A DNA stretch of 64,000 nt from Macrotrachela quadricornifera (taxonomy: Eukaryota > Rotifera > Eurotatoria > Philodinida > Philodinidae). The position numbers were made by a program, and so were the translations under genes. The number at the start of each line of letters is the position of its first letter. Within the stretch, counting starts at the first letter, position 1. The stretch spans positions 24,635 through 88,634 of the forward strand of contig JAJEKB010021819.1 in assembly GCA_022393335.1 (NCBI GenBank). The letters are read 5' to 3'. This document shows positions 1 to 11,219 of the stretch, in pieces. The notes below the pieces were generated by a model that saw only the letters and a list, made by a program, of their open reading frames with translations, had not been told where the DNA came from and searched no databases.

Positions 1-60
1 ATACCAATACCAATACCAATGCAAATACCAATACCAATACCAATACCTCAATACCGTATT
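1..60. repeat. ATACCA hexamer microsatellite
   Basis: Tandem copies of ATACCA/CAATAC with one interruption (GCAAAT). The array runs off the left edge, so its full length is unknown. No coding potential. Confidence 0.9.
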
Positions 61-180
61 AGCATTGTTACATGCCTACTTTAAGGTACTTTAGGCTACT
101 TTAACATACCTTTATATACTTCACACTTGTACAAAAGGTGCTTTGAAGTACTTTAAAGTACAAAAATACGGTGTTTGCCT
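61..180. repeat. Irregular TACTTTA-rich repeat
   Basis: Imperfect short copies of TACTTTA / AAGTACTTTA spaced 10-15 nt apart. A similar irregular stretch lies at about 51.7-51.8 kb. Function unknown. Confidence 0.5.
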
Positions 181-1065
181 CTTGTCTGCATGTCATTGAC
201 GTAGTTGCTTACACAAATGCCGGAGTTTTGAGAGTTAAAATGACACAATTTAATCAAGGAATCGACATCAGTATGCTAATCATAACTTCATCTAAACTAC
301 TTGTCTAATTTACAATTTTTATTTTACAACAAACAATTCTGACATTTTTTCACTCTTTGCACTTAACTTTTGTCTGTTTTGAAAAATTGGAGTAGTGCTA
401 ACGTTTAAGCTCGAATGAGCCGACGCAAGAGCTTGTAATCTAGAAACGTGACTAAAAATTCGATTTAGTGTAGCTAGGACCCACAGTGATAAGATGTGAA
501 ATCATAGCTTGCAGGATTGACTATTGGCGAATACTTTTCGATCTGAATACTGGGAAAACTGCATAAGGTAGCTAAAAAATATGGTGCTAAAGCTATTTTC
601 TCAAGTATTTTGAAATATCATTGACAATGCATTTGAAATCTGTTTCGTCAGCCAAAAATTAGCCCGAAGTTATGGCAAGAAAATGGCCTTGATCGTCAAA
701 TTTCATAGTCCATAGATACATACAAAGTGTTCTTGTTAAAAAGCAGACATTATAATGAAATAGTTTATGTAGAATGATCTCCTTTAATGATGCCTTGCAA
801 ATAGACCTTCATGAGACTAATTTTTATATACATAGGACATATAAAAAAATGACAAACTTGTCGATAGAATATATCCTTTTTCGCTTCGAAAATTTGTCTG
901 CTTTATTTAAGGAAGTCTTCAATAATCATATTGAATCTTTAAGAAGATAATAGACGAATGTTTATCATATGGATTTCAAAAGCAAAAATCATAAGCACAT
1001 GCATGAATGCGGAAAAAAAGTAATTGTCCATCTTATATGAGAAAATCGAATGAAAAAACAGTCAT
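181..1065. other. Intergenic, nothing recognised
   Basis: AT-rich sequence lying 3' of the minus-strand astacin-Hint gene. No supported ORF, RNA gene or element found by eye. Confidence 0.5.
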
Positions 1066-4000
1066 TCATCCAAAATGAACAAGCGATGGATAAATGAATT
1101 GACTGATTTTATATAACATTTGAAGTATGTTACGCATTCCATCACTTCGTTCATCACCCAATGGCTTTTCAATTGATAAATATCGACTTAGACGATAGTA
1201 TCCACGTAAAGGACTCAAAAGAAATTGTACCATATCATGATTTTTCACATGTGAGAAACAACTAGCAACGACATCATTCGCTATCAATGTTCCTAGTAAA
1301 TAAAACAAAGACCATCAATATTATTACAAAGAAAAAAAACTCTACCGGCTAGGGATAAAGGAGCATAGAATCCAGTTTTCATTTCTATGATGGTATCGAT
1401 GACTGGTGACGAGAAAACTTCATTATTTGCAATAACACGAAGTACATCACCTTGTTTGACGTCTTTGGCTGCTTTGTATTCTATATCACCATTATTTGTC
1501 AATGTCACTATTAGATGAAGTCCTGTGAGACTAATTCGATGTCCAGATTCAGTGACTATAGTATAAAACAATGCTAAAACAAAAACAAATGATCATAAAC
1601 GATGCAGATAACAAGGTAGACAAGAATGTAACCTGATTCAAATCGACTTTCATGAAGCATTAGCATCATTTCACTACTGACGATAAGATTACCATCGACA
1701 GTGAGTAGTTGATCACCATATCGAAGTTCACTTATTGGAATCGTTTGTTGATTCACTAATCTAACGAATGTATCGCTCGAAAAGCAACCAGTTCCACCTA
1801 GTAAAAAAAAAGAAAAATAAAGAACTACAAGCAAGACCCGTAAATATGAATCGAGGCGTATCTCTTTGCTTTTATACCGGGTCAAAAATCAAACTCTTTA
1901 AGCGTTGATACAGCATAGTCACACACACTTTGAACAATATATGTGTGCGCTATGAGAAAGTTACATTCGTTTTGTGATTTGTATTATGAATCAGTTAATG
2001 AGAAAATGTTTGATGATAAAAATGAAAAGGGTTCAGTACAACTAACTTACCAGATGGCGCTGTTATTATTATTGTTGTTGTTGTTGCTGGTGTTGTTGTT
2101 GGTGTTGTTGTTGGTGTTGTTGTTGTTGTTGTTGTTACTGTTGTTGCTTTTGCTGTTGTTGTGGATGAATTCGAATTGGTTTCAGTTATATTAACTCCAC
2201 TTAATCCAGATACTGTTACTGTATACGTCCCAGTGACAAATGAATACCATGTTGTGACAACTAATATGTATGTTTTATTAGCCTGAAGATATGGTTGAAG
2301 TTGAAATTGAAGATTTCCTCCAAAATCATTATCAAAATCAATAAGATTTAAATTTGTTAAATTTGGATTAAAACTATCCACATATAAATATGCGAAAGCA
2401 TCAAATGAACTATTACTTCGGATAAGGTATTCTCCATCTAATCCTACAGTTAATGCATATGCTTTATAATAAAAATCATATCGGTAAACCCCATAATAAC
2501 GAGTAATTCTTTCACTGGAATTTGTTAATGATGATGATATACTTGTATTAACCGGATATACATTACCTACGAAAACAATGAATCAGGTTTTACTTAAAAA
2601 GCGACGGAGAAATATAACAGAAATAAGTAGAAAAAGTATTAGAAGTGAAGATAAAATCGGTTATTTCTTTGAGAAATAATAACAAATGTTTCAGTTAAAA
2701 TAATTTCTTTTGATAAAATATGATATATTCAATCATTTTCATTAGAAAAATCAGTTGTAATTCTAGTATCTATTCATTGTTTTCATTCTCTGAAGGAAAT
2801 TAGGAAGGAAAAATTATCTAATCTTTTTTTCTTCAAATCGAATTCAAATGGTGTTGAACAGAAAACAAGAGAACTAAACAGGATACATAAAATCGAAAGA
2901 ACTATCAGGTACCTTACCTATTATAGGTGGTAATGTCGAACCAGTTGCTGAACAATTGTAGAATGCCCGTACTTCCTCGGTATCAATTTGACTCATATTT
3001 TCACGTTGACCAATTGTAACATTTGCCTGAAGTGGTACAATTGTTGATTGATTATTTCGAGAAAATGCATTCTGTTCATAATGCATAACAGATCCGTAAT
3101 CATATGGAGTTTTTTGCGTATCAACCGTGTTATTGTCATATTTGTCAAAATTATACTCCATTCCTTAATAAAACAAATTAAAGAATGTTTTTTGTTATTT
3201 TATTTTTATACCTGCTTGAATATTTGCATAAATAATTCTCACATAATTATCACGATCAGGTCGAGATTGTTCATGTAAAAATCCTTTGAAGAAATGATAT
3301 ATTCAGTAGAAATATGAAATATTCAAGCACAATAGAGGTAATAATTTTAATCTAAAATGTTTCACTCAAAGCATTTAGCTCTGATATTAATGCTTTACTT
3401 TACAATATTCCAGTGAATGGAAATTCATTAAATACTTTTGATATGAATGAAAAGAAAAATAAACGAGTCTATACCTAAAGTATGCAGTAATTCATGCATA
3501 ACAATTCCTGGTAGAAAACATCCTGGATATTCCAAAATAACTGTACGATTTAAGCGTATATCTCGATTTCGTCCAACCTAAAAGAAAATTAAAAATAAAA
3601 CTAATTCAAACTGATTAGAATGATTACGTAAGATGAACATCCATATCCATTGACAAAAATAATATAATATTGATCAGATGGATTTCTTTCACGAAATTGG
3701 ACACATGCAACATTATTAATTGCTATTATACGTTCCATTCGTCGCATGATATTCACTATATATGCTCGTTGTGTATATCCTTAAAACAGTTTTTATTCAA
3801 ATATTAATAAGCAATAAAATCTGATTAAACAGTAAGTTTCTTTACGAATTGAAAAGGAGTATAGTTAATTAATCTTCTCATTTTTTTTATGCTGAATTAA
3901 GTTTAGACAATAGAATATATCAAAAAATAGCATTACCATATCCTGGAAAGAATTCATACGGCACAATTCCATTTGGCCATGCTACTGTATCACCACGAAG

Positions 4001-4474
4001 TAGTACTCCACGCTTTATTTTTTATTAAAAGTCAAATAAATAAACGATTTCAGAAGAGAAATTTCACTTACACTGTTTGGTTCGGATGAATCTGGTAGTT
4101 GAATATCACCTTGAAACAAATTACCTAAAAAATTAAAGAGTATATTGAGATTGTATTCTCTGATATTCTTTCTAAAGAAGAAGTAATAAGAGTCACTAAT
4201 CTCATACGGTTAGAAATAAATCTTTAATTGGTATTCATTTCTATCTTTGTTGAATAAACGCACTTTCTAGAGCCACGAACAGGTTTATATGCTACTTACG
4301 GTTTTCGTATGGTACGTTTCTGCCAGATGAATCGGTCTAACAAAGAAAAAAATATGAATTTTTCTCAAGAAATTCATAGAGAAATATTCAGACTTTTGAA
4401 AATGGCCATCCATTCAATTTAGAGAAGATAATAAAAACCATGATTACGTTGATATTTACATTCATTGTCTTCAT
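1066..4474 (-). CDS. Astacin metalloprotease fused to hedgehog-type Hint domain
   Basis: Twelve exons assemble with all splice phases agreeing: 4474-4394, 4336-4300, 4124-4072, 4012-3937, 3779-3628, 3577-3475, 3283-3212, 3163-2918, 2566-2051, 1797-1633, 1573-1346, 1292-1066. They give 651 aa. Order: hydrophobic signal peptide (about 1-25); short pro-region; astacin (M12A) catalytic domain with HELLHTLGFLHEQSRPDRD at 161-179 (zinc ligands H161, H165, H171; catalytic E162) and Met-turn SVMHY at 216-220. Next come a beta-rich domain resembling pre-peptidase C-terminal folds (about 274-410) and a Thr-rich linker. The Hint domain starts at C450 (GTGCFSSDTF), with the TxxH motif at T517/H520 and NDVVASC ending at C588. 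A tail of about 60 aa resembles the hedgehog adduct-recognition region. By analogy with hedgehog, Hint would cut before C450 and release the secreted protease; this is inferred. The exon 1 donor (GTCTGA) is weak, so the first exon is least certain. Confidence 0.87.
2060..2163. repeat. TTG/ACA trinucleotide repeat within coding exon
   Basis: The plus strand reads as runs of TTG/TTA with GTT interruptions. On the minus strand it encodes the Thr-rich linker (ACA/ACT/ACC codons with some Pro and Ala) between the protease part and the Hint domain. It is probably length-variable. The plus-strand Leu-run frame is a shadow. Confidence 0.85.
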
Positions 4475-6996
4475 ACTTAGATAAATATATGAACAATATC
4501 TATTAAAATTATAAAGAAAATTTATATTTATTTTTATCGTGTCACCTTCTTTAGTAAGTTTAATTAATCTCCCTCCAAGACTCATCAAACTTTTAAACTA
4601 TATTTTCCACTAAATGAGGATTTTGATTAAAAAAACTGAATGTTTCTGTGTGTTTGTTCATCTGGATCATAGACGCTATTTTATGTAGAACTTGAAGAGG
4701 TCGATTCAAGTATTTAACTGTCCGATTATTCCTTTCAAAAGATCATAGTTACAAAGCATTGCACTGAGTAAGAATACTACAAAATCATAATCTAAATGTT
4801 TCCAATTCAACCTTTAAGTTTGATAAGCTGATAATTTCTTACTTGTACAGCCTAAATATGTGTTTAATAAATAAAATGTTGATTCAACGAAACGAAAGAG
4901 ATTTTATAGATGGACAAAACCGGTGATTAATAACAAGCACTGATTCATTTCGTTTATAAAAGAGTGTTATTTAATAAAAATCAGCTGAAAAGAAATATTT
5001 TGTTTTTTTCCAACATCAAAGGGAGTAAATATTTATATCTTTGTATCGTACTTCCTTTTTCTTTTGATCAAAAACCAAATTATATATAATATCAGTTAAG
5101 CATTTTTATCACGCTGGGAGGACAGAGATATCCTGGAGAGCTTTACTTCTAGAAATTTTTAATAACCTCCTACTTAGAAAATCAAAGAGGAACTAGACGA
5201 ACGCAAATAACTTTAAAAACGAAAAACATTTGTTCTAGTGAATTATCTTGTAGACAAGATGATGCAACTTATACCAAGCTGACAATCGCTATTGAAGATC
5301 GTTTTGCTATTGCTTCACACTAAATACTGTCGAGTTCTGCAGTGACTTTTAAATTTTATTTGAAGAAATCAATAAGGAAGAGTTTCAAACAGTTATTGAA
5401 TTGTTCATTAGTCTGTGAGTGAATTGCTGTTTCTGCAAATGGAATCTAACTTTAACCGTATATTTAGTATCAAACTTTCCACTAAGCAGTCTGTTTTATA
5501 GACAATCAATATTCCAATCAGAATCTTGCTGACAAAATAGTATGCTAGGGATTCATCGATTCCGACATATAGTCATTTTTGCTTTGAGATATCGATTAAA
5601 ATCATTGGAATCGAATTGAGTCAAAAATCAGTCGAAAGTATCCTGAATATGTGTTAATAACTTATTGACAGTTGTAGAAATTCGAAGTGATCACGGAATT
5701 AAAGTTCTTTGGTTAATTAATGGAATTTTGACGTTAAAATATATTAGTCAGGAGCACCTGAAAATTTTCTTTTCTTATTGATTATCTCTCAATTTATTGT
5801 CGAATGTGTGGCATATAACAAACTGTAACCAATTTTTGTTAAATGATCTTCCCTTAATACTTCATGCTACTGTAAAAATCAGTTGTTTACTTTGATCAAC
5901 ACTAAAACATAGTAGCACATGAGATATAGGATATTTACTTTTATATAAAAGTTTTAACTTAAAGTATAGTTAATAAAGCGAACTAGAGTTTTCTATGTAT
6001 ATGTAGACATTTTCAGCAGGTAATTGGATATCAGATATTTACAAGGGAGAAACAGCAGAATCCATGAATCCACTTGAATTCACTCTGGTATGAAATTGTT
6101 AGAATTATAAAAATATGATAGTTTTTATTTTCTCAATTCCCTATTAAAAGTAGAGGAAAAAATTTCAAAAAAGAATATTTGCTAAAATTGCAAGAATCAA
6201 TCAAGAAATACTTATATTAGAAATTTTTTTTGTTATCAATAATTAGATTATTTATTTGTTTAAAACCCAACTGTAAAATGTAAAAAAAATAAAAATTAAA
6301 TGGACATAAAAATATAAAAGTTCAGCACTTGATAGAACCGGTTAACTATAAAAGAAAAAAATAAGCGAATTATTAAGTTAAAAACATCAATTTTATATAA
6401 AATCTTACTATATAAGAGAAGACGAAAGAAGTAATAGAAGAAGTACAAACAAGACAATGTTCGGCATATAAAAATTACCTTCTTCTTGTTCTTTTTGCTG
6501 ATTCTCATGTGTTATGTGAAGGTTCTATTGTTTGAACTTTTCTTTTCACCTGTCTTTTAGTTTTTAATGATGACGATTGTTCGATAATGTTTTCATCACA
6601 AATTTAAACTTTCATTGTAATGTTTCTGTATCTATTAATATAGTGTATATTTTTGGTTACTGAATTACTACAATCTTGACTGAAATAAAAGCAGCACCGA
6701 CTTAGAGGGCGCTGTAGTTCACTAAGAACAATCGTGTTACTTGTACATTGGTCGATTCATAATTGACTAGAAAATGGAGCAATAGGATGATTTACAACAA
6801 ACATGGCAGTGACATTGTCAAAACGTGGCAAGAATTTATGCATCGATACATATGTCTGTAACGTGTCATAAAGACACAGGATACTACACTAATGAGTAGG
6901 CTAATACATTTTTTATTCTCGTTCTGCCATTGACTATATAAGACAAGTGTGAGCAAATTGTAATAGTAACATTACTATTTTTTTAAGGTGATAGAA
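4475..6996. other. Long intergenic region, nothing recognised
   Basis: About 2.5 kb of AT-rich sequence between the divergently oriented astacin-Hint gene and the nuclease-fold gene. It must contain both promoters. Short ORFs here are not protein-like and no terminal repeats stood out. Confidence 0.5.
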
Positions 6997-8154
6997 ATGC
7001 TATATATTTTATTCTCAATATTAATTCCTCTATTAATTACTTTTCTATTAACCTTTCCTCGTTACACCCAAGAAGATGATTTGATAATGCTGAAGAAGTA
7101 TCAATCTATTAAAGAGGGTCTATTGTCTGTTATGACGTTTAATATTCGGTTCGATGGAGTCGAACGTGATCCAAATAATAATTTTACAAAAAGAGTTTTT
7201 CGTTTAACAGAAACTATCGAAAAATGGAAACCATCTATTCTAAGTGTACAAGAACCATTTGCCGATCAAATGTTACATTGGCAACTTCATTTACCGAAAT
7301 ATTATCAAATTATTGGTTATCAATCTGACGATGCTAATAGAAATCTTTCACATCCTTTATCTCATATGAATTATCGAGTTGCTATCTTATATAATAATGA
7401 AGTATTAACACTATTGGAACAAGATTATATATGGTTATCAAAAACACCACGAATAGTTGGAAGCAAAGATTGGGATAGTCATGGAGTGAGAACATTAAAT
7501 ATTGCACGATTTAAATTAAATGATGATAATAATTCTACTAATATTCTCGTTTTTAATACTCATTTAGATGTTAGAAGTGAATTAGCACGTCAAGAACAAG
7601 CGAAAATTATTCAATCAACAATAAAACAATGGCAAGAAAAGTATCCAACAGCTATAGTTTTATTATTTGGAGATTTTAATAGTGTTCCAAAACAAACAAC
7701 ATATAATATATTGACATCTTCGCAGTTTTTACATGATACTTGGATAGTTTGCAAAACTTCTGCATCTACATGTATATCAAATTCATTTTCCTCAACTTTT
7801 CATGGTTGGCTTGGAACAATAGTAAATACATATGGATTTCAACTTGTGCAAACAATACTATTTACCTTTCGTGGATTAGGTGTTAAATTGCCCTATGAAA
7901 TATCTATAAGAATTCCATTAATTGTTGATATTGCAAAACAATTATGGAAAATTCGTCGAATGATAAATTTATCAGAAATTATTTCATTATGGTCTTCACA
8001 TCGATTTCATGTTGATTGGATTTTATATCAACATTCAATGGATCGTAGTCATCATTTAAAACCTCGATTTATAGCTGTCGTAGATATTCGATCTACAAAT
8101 TATTCTTCCGATCATTTTCCTGTAGTCGCTCTCTTCCAAATTACAAGCAACTAA
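6997..8154 (+). CDS. Endonuclease/exonuclease/phosphatase (DNase I-like fold) protein, membrane-anchored
   Basis: Intronless ORF, 385 aa from the ATG at 6997. An upstream in-frame GTG is not a likely eukaryotic start. The first ~20 residues are a hydrophobic signal or anchor (MLYILFSILIPLLITFLLTF). The EEP fold follows with its motifs in order: MTFNIR, SVQEP, VFNTHLD, GDFNS, HVDWILY and SSDHFPV. These supply the expected Asn, Glu, Asp/Asn and His residues of the metal-dependent active site. Best family match from memory is the bacterial/fungal-type DNase I-like EEP proteins, which cut phosphodiesters or remove phosphates; the substrate cannot be told. An insertion between GDFNS and HVDWILY (about residues 245-335) is longer than usual and partly hydrophobic. 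No introns and a bacterial-like N-terminal half could reflect horizontal transfer, but that is unproven. Confidence 0.85.
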   Translation: MLYILFSILIPLLITFLLTFPRYTQEDDLIMLKKYQSIKEGLLSVMTFNIRFDGVERDPNNNFTKRVFRLTETIEKWKPSILSVQEPFADQMLHWQLHLPKYYQIIGYQSDDANRNLSHPLSHMNYRVAILYNNEVLTLLEQDYIWLSKTPRIVGSKDWDSHGVRTLNIARFKLNDDNNSTNILVFNTHLDVRSELARQEQAKIIQSTIKQWQEKYPTAIVLLFGDFNSVPKQTTYNILTSSQFLHDTWIVCKTSASTCISNSFSSTFHGWLGTIVNTYGFQLVQTILFTFRGLGVKLPYEISIRIPLIVDIAKQLWKIRRMINLSEIISLWSSHRFHVDWILYQHSMDRSHHLKPRFIAVVDIRSTNYSSDHFPVVALFQITSN

Positions 8155-9413
8155 TAAAACTAATTCGAAAAATAAATATATATTATTTAGAAAATAATAT
8201 ACTGTTAAATATCGAATAAATATAACATTTTAGCTTTGTTGTTCATATGTTAAAGAATGATAAAAAGTAGTTATCTAAAAGAAAGATTATGCTTCTATAT
8301 ACTAATAATGATTTTTTTACCAGCTATGACATTAATAACTGAAGCCATACTAACTTTTATAATTTCCAATTGAAGAAGTTTTCCACAAAATTCTTTTCGA
8401 TTTTGAGAGTTTGCGAAAAGAATTCTGGGATTACTCTTGTACCCAATGATGTCTCAGTTTTTTTAGTCATAAACTCAACTGATAACCATAACTTCTGTTG
8501 AGTAAAGCTTTAGAGTTTTTATCAAAAATACTATAATTTGTGGTCAGTCAATTGCATAACTTCGTGATTTTTCGATGGTAACCGTCTTTTAATCTATTCA
8601 TAATTAAATTTAACTCGTAAAATATTACAGCTCATATGAAATTGCATCCGATCATATGTAATTAACTCTTTCGGTCTCGAAGATATATATATGTCCAAAT
8701 GTATTTATCGGATAAAGATCGTAGTGATATCTTTTAATGGTTATTAATAACTAGTTATTAATATATTGTATATTCTTGACCAAACACAGTAGAAAAGAGT
8801 GATTTTTTGTAAAAAGATATTTTTGTAATAAAGTTTGATTAAAGTCGTTCGAGATCTAGGTATCTTTCAACATGAAAGCTGCATAGGCTCGACTTTTTTC
8901 TTTTCAAAATACTTAACTGAAATGTCAGGATGAACTTAATAGAAACACACAGCGGTAGTATATTTCCTTGGATTTTTGAAATTCTCTAAATAAATCGTTG
9001 GGTAATAGTTCAAAAACACCATTTCTACGAAAAAGAGCTGAGCGAGTCCTTGAACCAGCGTTAATAATTAAATTCTGCTGGAAAAACAAAATTCATAGCA
9101 CAATTTTGTGAGTGACACATGTAATGGACATCTCTAGGAAGACAAAGTTTTGTATAGAAAATAAAATTCTAAGTTAATTCTGTTACAAAAGTAAAATTCT
9201 GAAGACAATTTTTATATCTATGGAAGGTTAGGAGCATATAATGGATTCGATCAATATGCTAGCGAAAATAGTTAGAGCAACATTCTTGAATTCTGCTTGT
9301 GATGAATTTTGCCACTGCTGGTTGAGTCGAAAGGAAAAAAACTGAGATGTTTTTAAATGTTTGTAGTGAATTTTAATTTATTTATAACGGATTCTTAACT
9401 GACTTTTAATTAA
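8155..9413. other. Intergenic, nothing recognised
   Basis: AT-rich sequence between the nuclease-fold gene and the piggyBac element. No supported gene or repeat. Confidence 0.5.
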
Positions 9414-9633
9414 TTAACCCATTCAACCCGATTCAATTTTCTCAAAAAATTTTTTCGAGATGTCCAGTTTCATGTATATTTAACTGTCAATAAATGCACT
9501 TAAAGACCTTTTCCTTATCTTCTACCGGTTATTTATCATTCTCTTCTTTATATCATTACACTATGAGTTATTTTCTTCTGCCGAACTGAATAATCGCTCG
9601 TATTACTCTTATTCTTTCCTGTCTATCGTTCTG

Positions 9634-9640
9634 TATATAA
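9634..9640 (+). promoter_or_regulatory. TATA box of the piggyBac-derived ORF
   Basis: TATATAA about 30 bp before the ATG at 9669. Spacing implies a very short leader. Based on consensus and position only. Confidence 0.45.
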
Positions 9641-9668
9641 ACACGACCGGAGTTTTCGAAAAATTCAT

Positions 9669-10178
9669 ATGTCGTTTGAAGAATTGGATGCAGAAGATAG
9701 CGCTAGCTCGCTCGATGAAGTGTTATCTGATCAGCTGTCATCCTATTGCACGTGTCTCCGGCGGTCAATAAAATGGTACCGGAACGTAGCATTTGAATTG
9801 CTTTTTGGGACGGCACTAGTCAATAGCTATTTGATATACAAAGAAAGCTACGCCGCAAGCAAAATACCCATTCTGCAATTTCGTGAAAGTCTTGTACGAT
9901 CTTTACTTCTTGATATGCCATTCGAGAAGCTGAAACATGGTCCGAGACAAGAATCAACCAGCCATCTGAAGCACAAACTAGCTGATCACAAGCTCGAAGA
10001 AAAGAAAGGATCTGATCGTGATGTCCGAAGACGCTGTATTGGTTGTTACGATAAAAACAGGGAACAACAATCAAGAGAAGCGTGTCCTTCAACAACAAAG
10101 AGAGTAAAAACTTTCTGTTCTGATTGTAACGAATTTTTTTGTCCTGATTGTTTTAACGAGAAGCACTATGCTATGTAA
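9669..10178 (+). CDS. Deletion-derivative piggyBac protein (N-terminal tip + C-terminal zinc finger)
   Basis: 169 aa, uninterrupted. The acidic start (SFEELDAEDS) looks like the N-terminal tip of a piggyBac transposase. From about residue 21, DQLSSYCTCLRRSIKWYRNV and the following FELLFGTALVNSYLIYKE and FRESLVRSLL match the segment just after the catalytic domain (Pfam DDE_Tnp_1_7 C-terminal part). Residues about 121-168 form the Cys-rich zinc-binding tail (RRRCIGCYDK... FCSDCNEFFCPDCFNEKH). The DDD catalytic core is absent and the joint is in frame. Such a protein could bind element ends without cutting. That role is inference, and it may simply be a chance-preserved remnant. Confidence 0.75.
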   Translation: MSFEELDAEDSASSLDEVLSDQLSSYCTCLRRSIKWYRNVAFELLFGTALVNSYLIYKESYAASKIPILQFRESLVRSLLLDMPFEKLKHGPRQESTSHLKHKLADHKLEEKKGSDRDVRRRCIGCYDKNREQQSREACPSTTKRVKTFCSDCNEFFCPDCFNEKHYAM

Positions 10179-10333
10179 CAAATGATTTTAAAAATAGCGA
10201 AGGTAAAGCAGATCGCATATTATGTACAACTCCCCGCGTAAAAATAAAAGAAAAGAAAGCGTTTTTCTATTAAGTTTCTTGTGAAAATATAGTGAGGTCC
10301 ACCGGTGGACCCCATCGGACCCAATGGGTTATT

Positions 10334-11219
10334 TCATTCAGAAAGTCCATCAACATCAATTGCACGTAACTTTAGCAATTGTATCAGGTTTCCTTCACCT
10401 TCAACATGTCCACGAATAGGTAGACCTTGTCTCAATAAGTATTTGATGCATTCAATCTCTGTCAAAAGTAGCCGTCGTCGTTTTGCTTGTTGTATTTGAT
10501 ATGCCAGATTTATCCGAGCAGAAACTGTTGGTTTCTGTTGATGTTTAACTAAATATACACGTTCAGAATGCATTTTAGTAGAGTCATGTTTTGTTAGACG
10601 AGCTAAAGCATTTTTTCGATCTGAAAAACCTGTAAGCACTAAGGTATCATCACCACTTTTATTCAGTTCCGGAAGAAAACCAACAAAATAAGCTGTACGA
10701 CAATAATAACAATAAACTTTATTCTCAATCTACAAAACAAGAGAGAAATGCGAGGTGTTTATAAAATAAAAAAGTTATTAAAATTTTGTTTTTATTTCTT
10801 ACTTTACAATAAGTAAACCATTGATATTTTAAGAACCAACCTAATTGACAACTTCGTTTATCACTGGATAACTTTAAGTCTGATTGGTTTTGAGGAACAT
10901 ATGAATGACCAGATGTACAACAAGTAGCCTCACATTTTGATTTTATTATTGAGGAAGCTGATGTCGATAATAGTGATGTTAGTGAAGTTAATGTTGATGA
11001 AGGTGATATCAATGAAGATGATGTTATAGAAGGTAATGTTAGAGTTTCTAATAGTTCTACCGATGGTAACTGTGTACATCATTCTGTTTCGTCTTGATCT
11101 CTATTGAACTTGACCGGTAAAATATCAGCAGTAGCAGAACTTTCATCGAAATCATCAGTTGTCTTTTGCTTTTTATTTTGAGAAAAGAAAGACGTAATCT
11201 GACTCTGTTTAGATGACAT
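10334..11219 (-). pseudogene. Truncated hAT-type transposase (TTF/ZMYM1-like) remnant
   Basis: Reading begins at the ATG at 11219: MSSKQSQITSFFSQNKKQ, then a Ser/Thr-rich stretch. A TTF-type zinc-finger region follows (CCTSGHSYVPQNQSDL... GWFLKYQWFTYCK), then an intron, then VYCYYCRTAYF. After that comes the hAT-type segment IECIKYLLRQGLPIRGH and LIQLLKLRAIDVDGL. An in-frame TGA interrupts the N-terminal part at 11081-11079. The reading frame ends at 10334, six bases from the piggyBac right end, and no transposase continues beyond that element. The catalytic core is therefore lost. QSQITSFF fits a PCNA-binding PIP box (Q-x-x-I-x-x-F-F). Confidence 0.75.

Larger units (their letters stand above)
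9418..10328 (+). mobile_element. Internally deleted piggyBac element
   Basis: 911 bp. The left flank is TTAA (9414-9417) followed by CCCATTCAACCCGAT. The right end, read inward on the other strand, is CCCATTGGGTCCGAT, flanked by TTAT (10329-10332), a one-base decay of the TTAA target duplication. A palindromic TCCACCGGTGGA lies about 30 bp inside the right end. The body holds a 169-aa ORF with piggyBac C-terminal homology. TTAA targets and CCC-initiated termini are hallmarks of piggyBac. Confidence 0.82.

Noticed and set aside
1943..2194. Plus-strand Leu-run ORF
   Set aside because: It is the complement of the Thr-rich linker exon and contains only repeat-derived leucines in its hydrophobic part.
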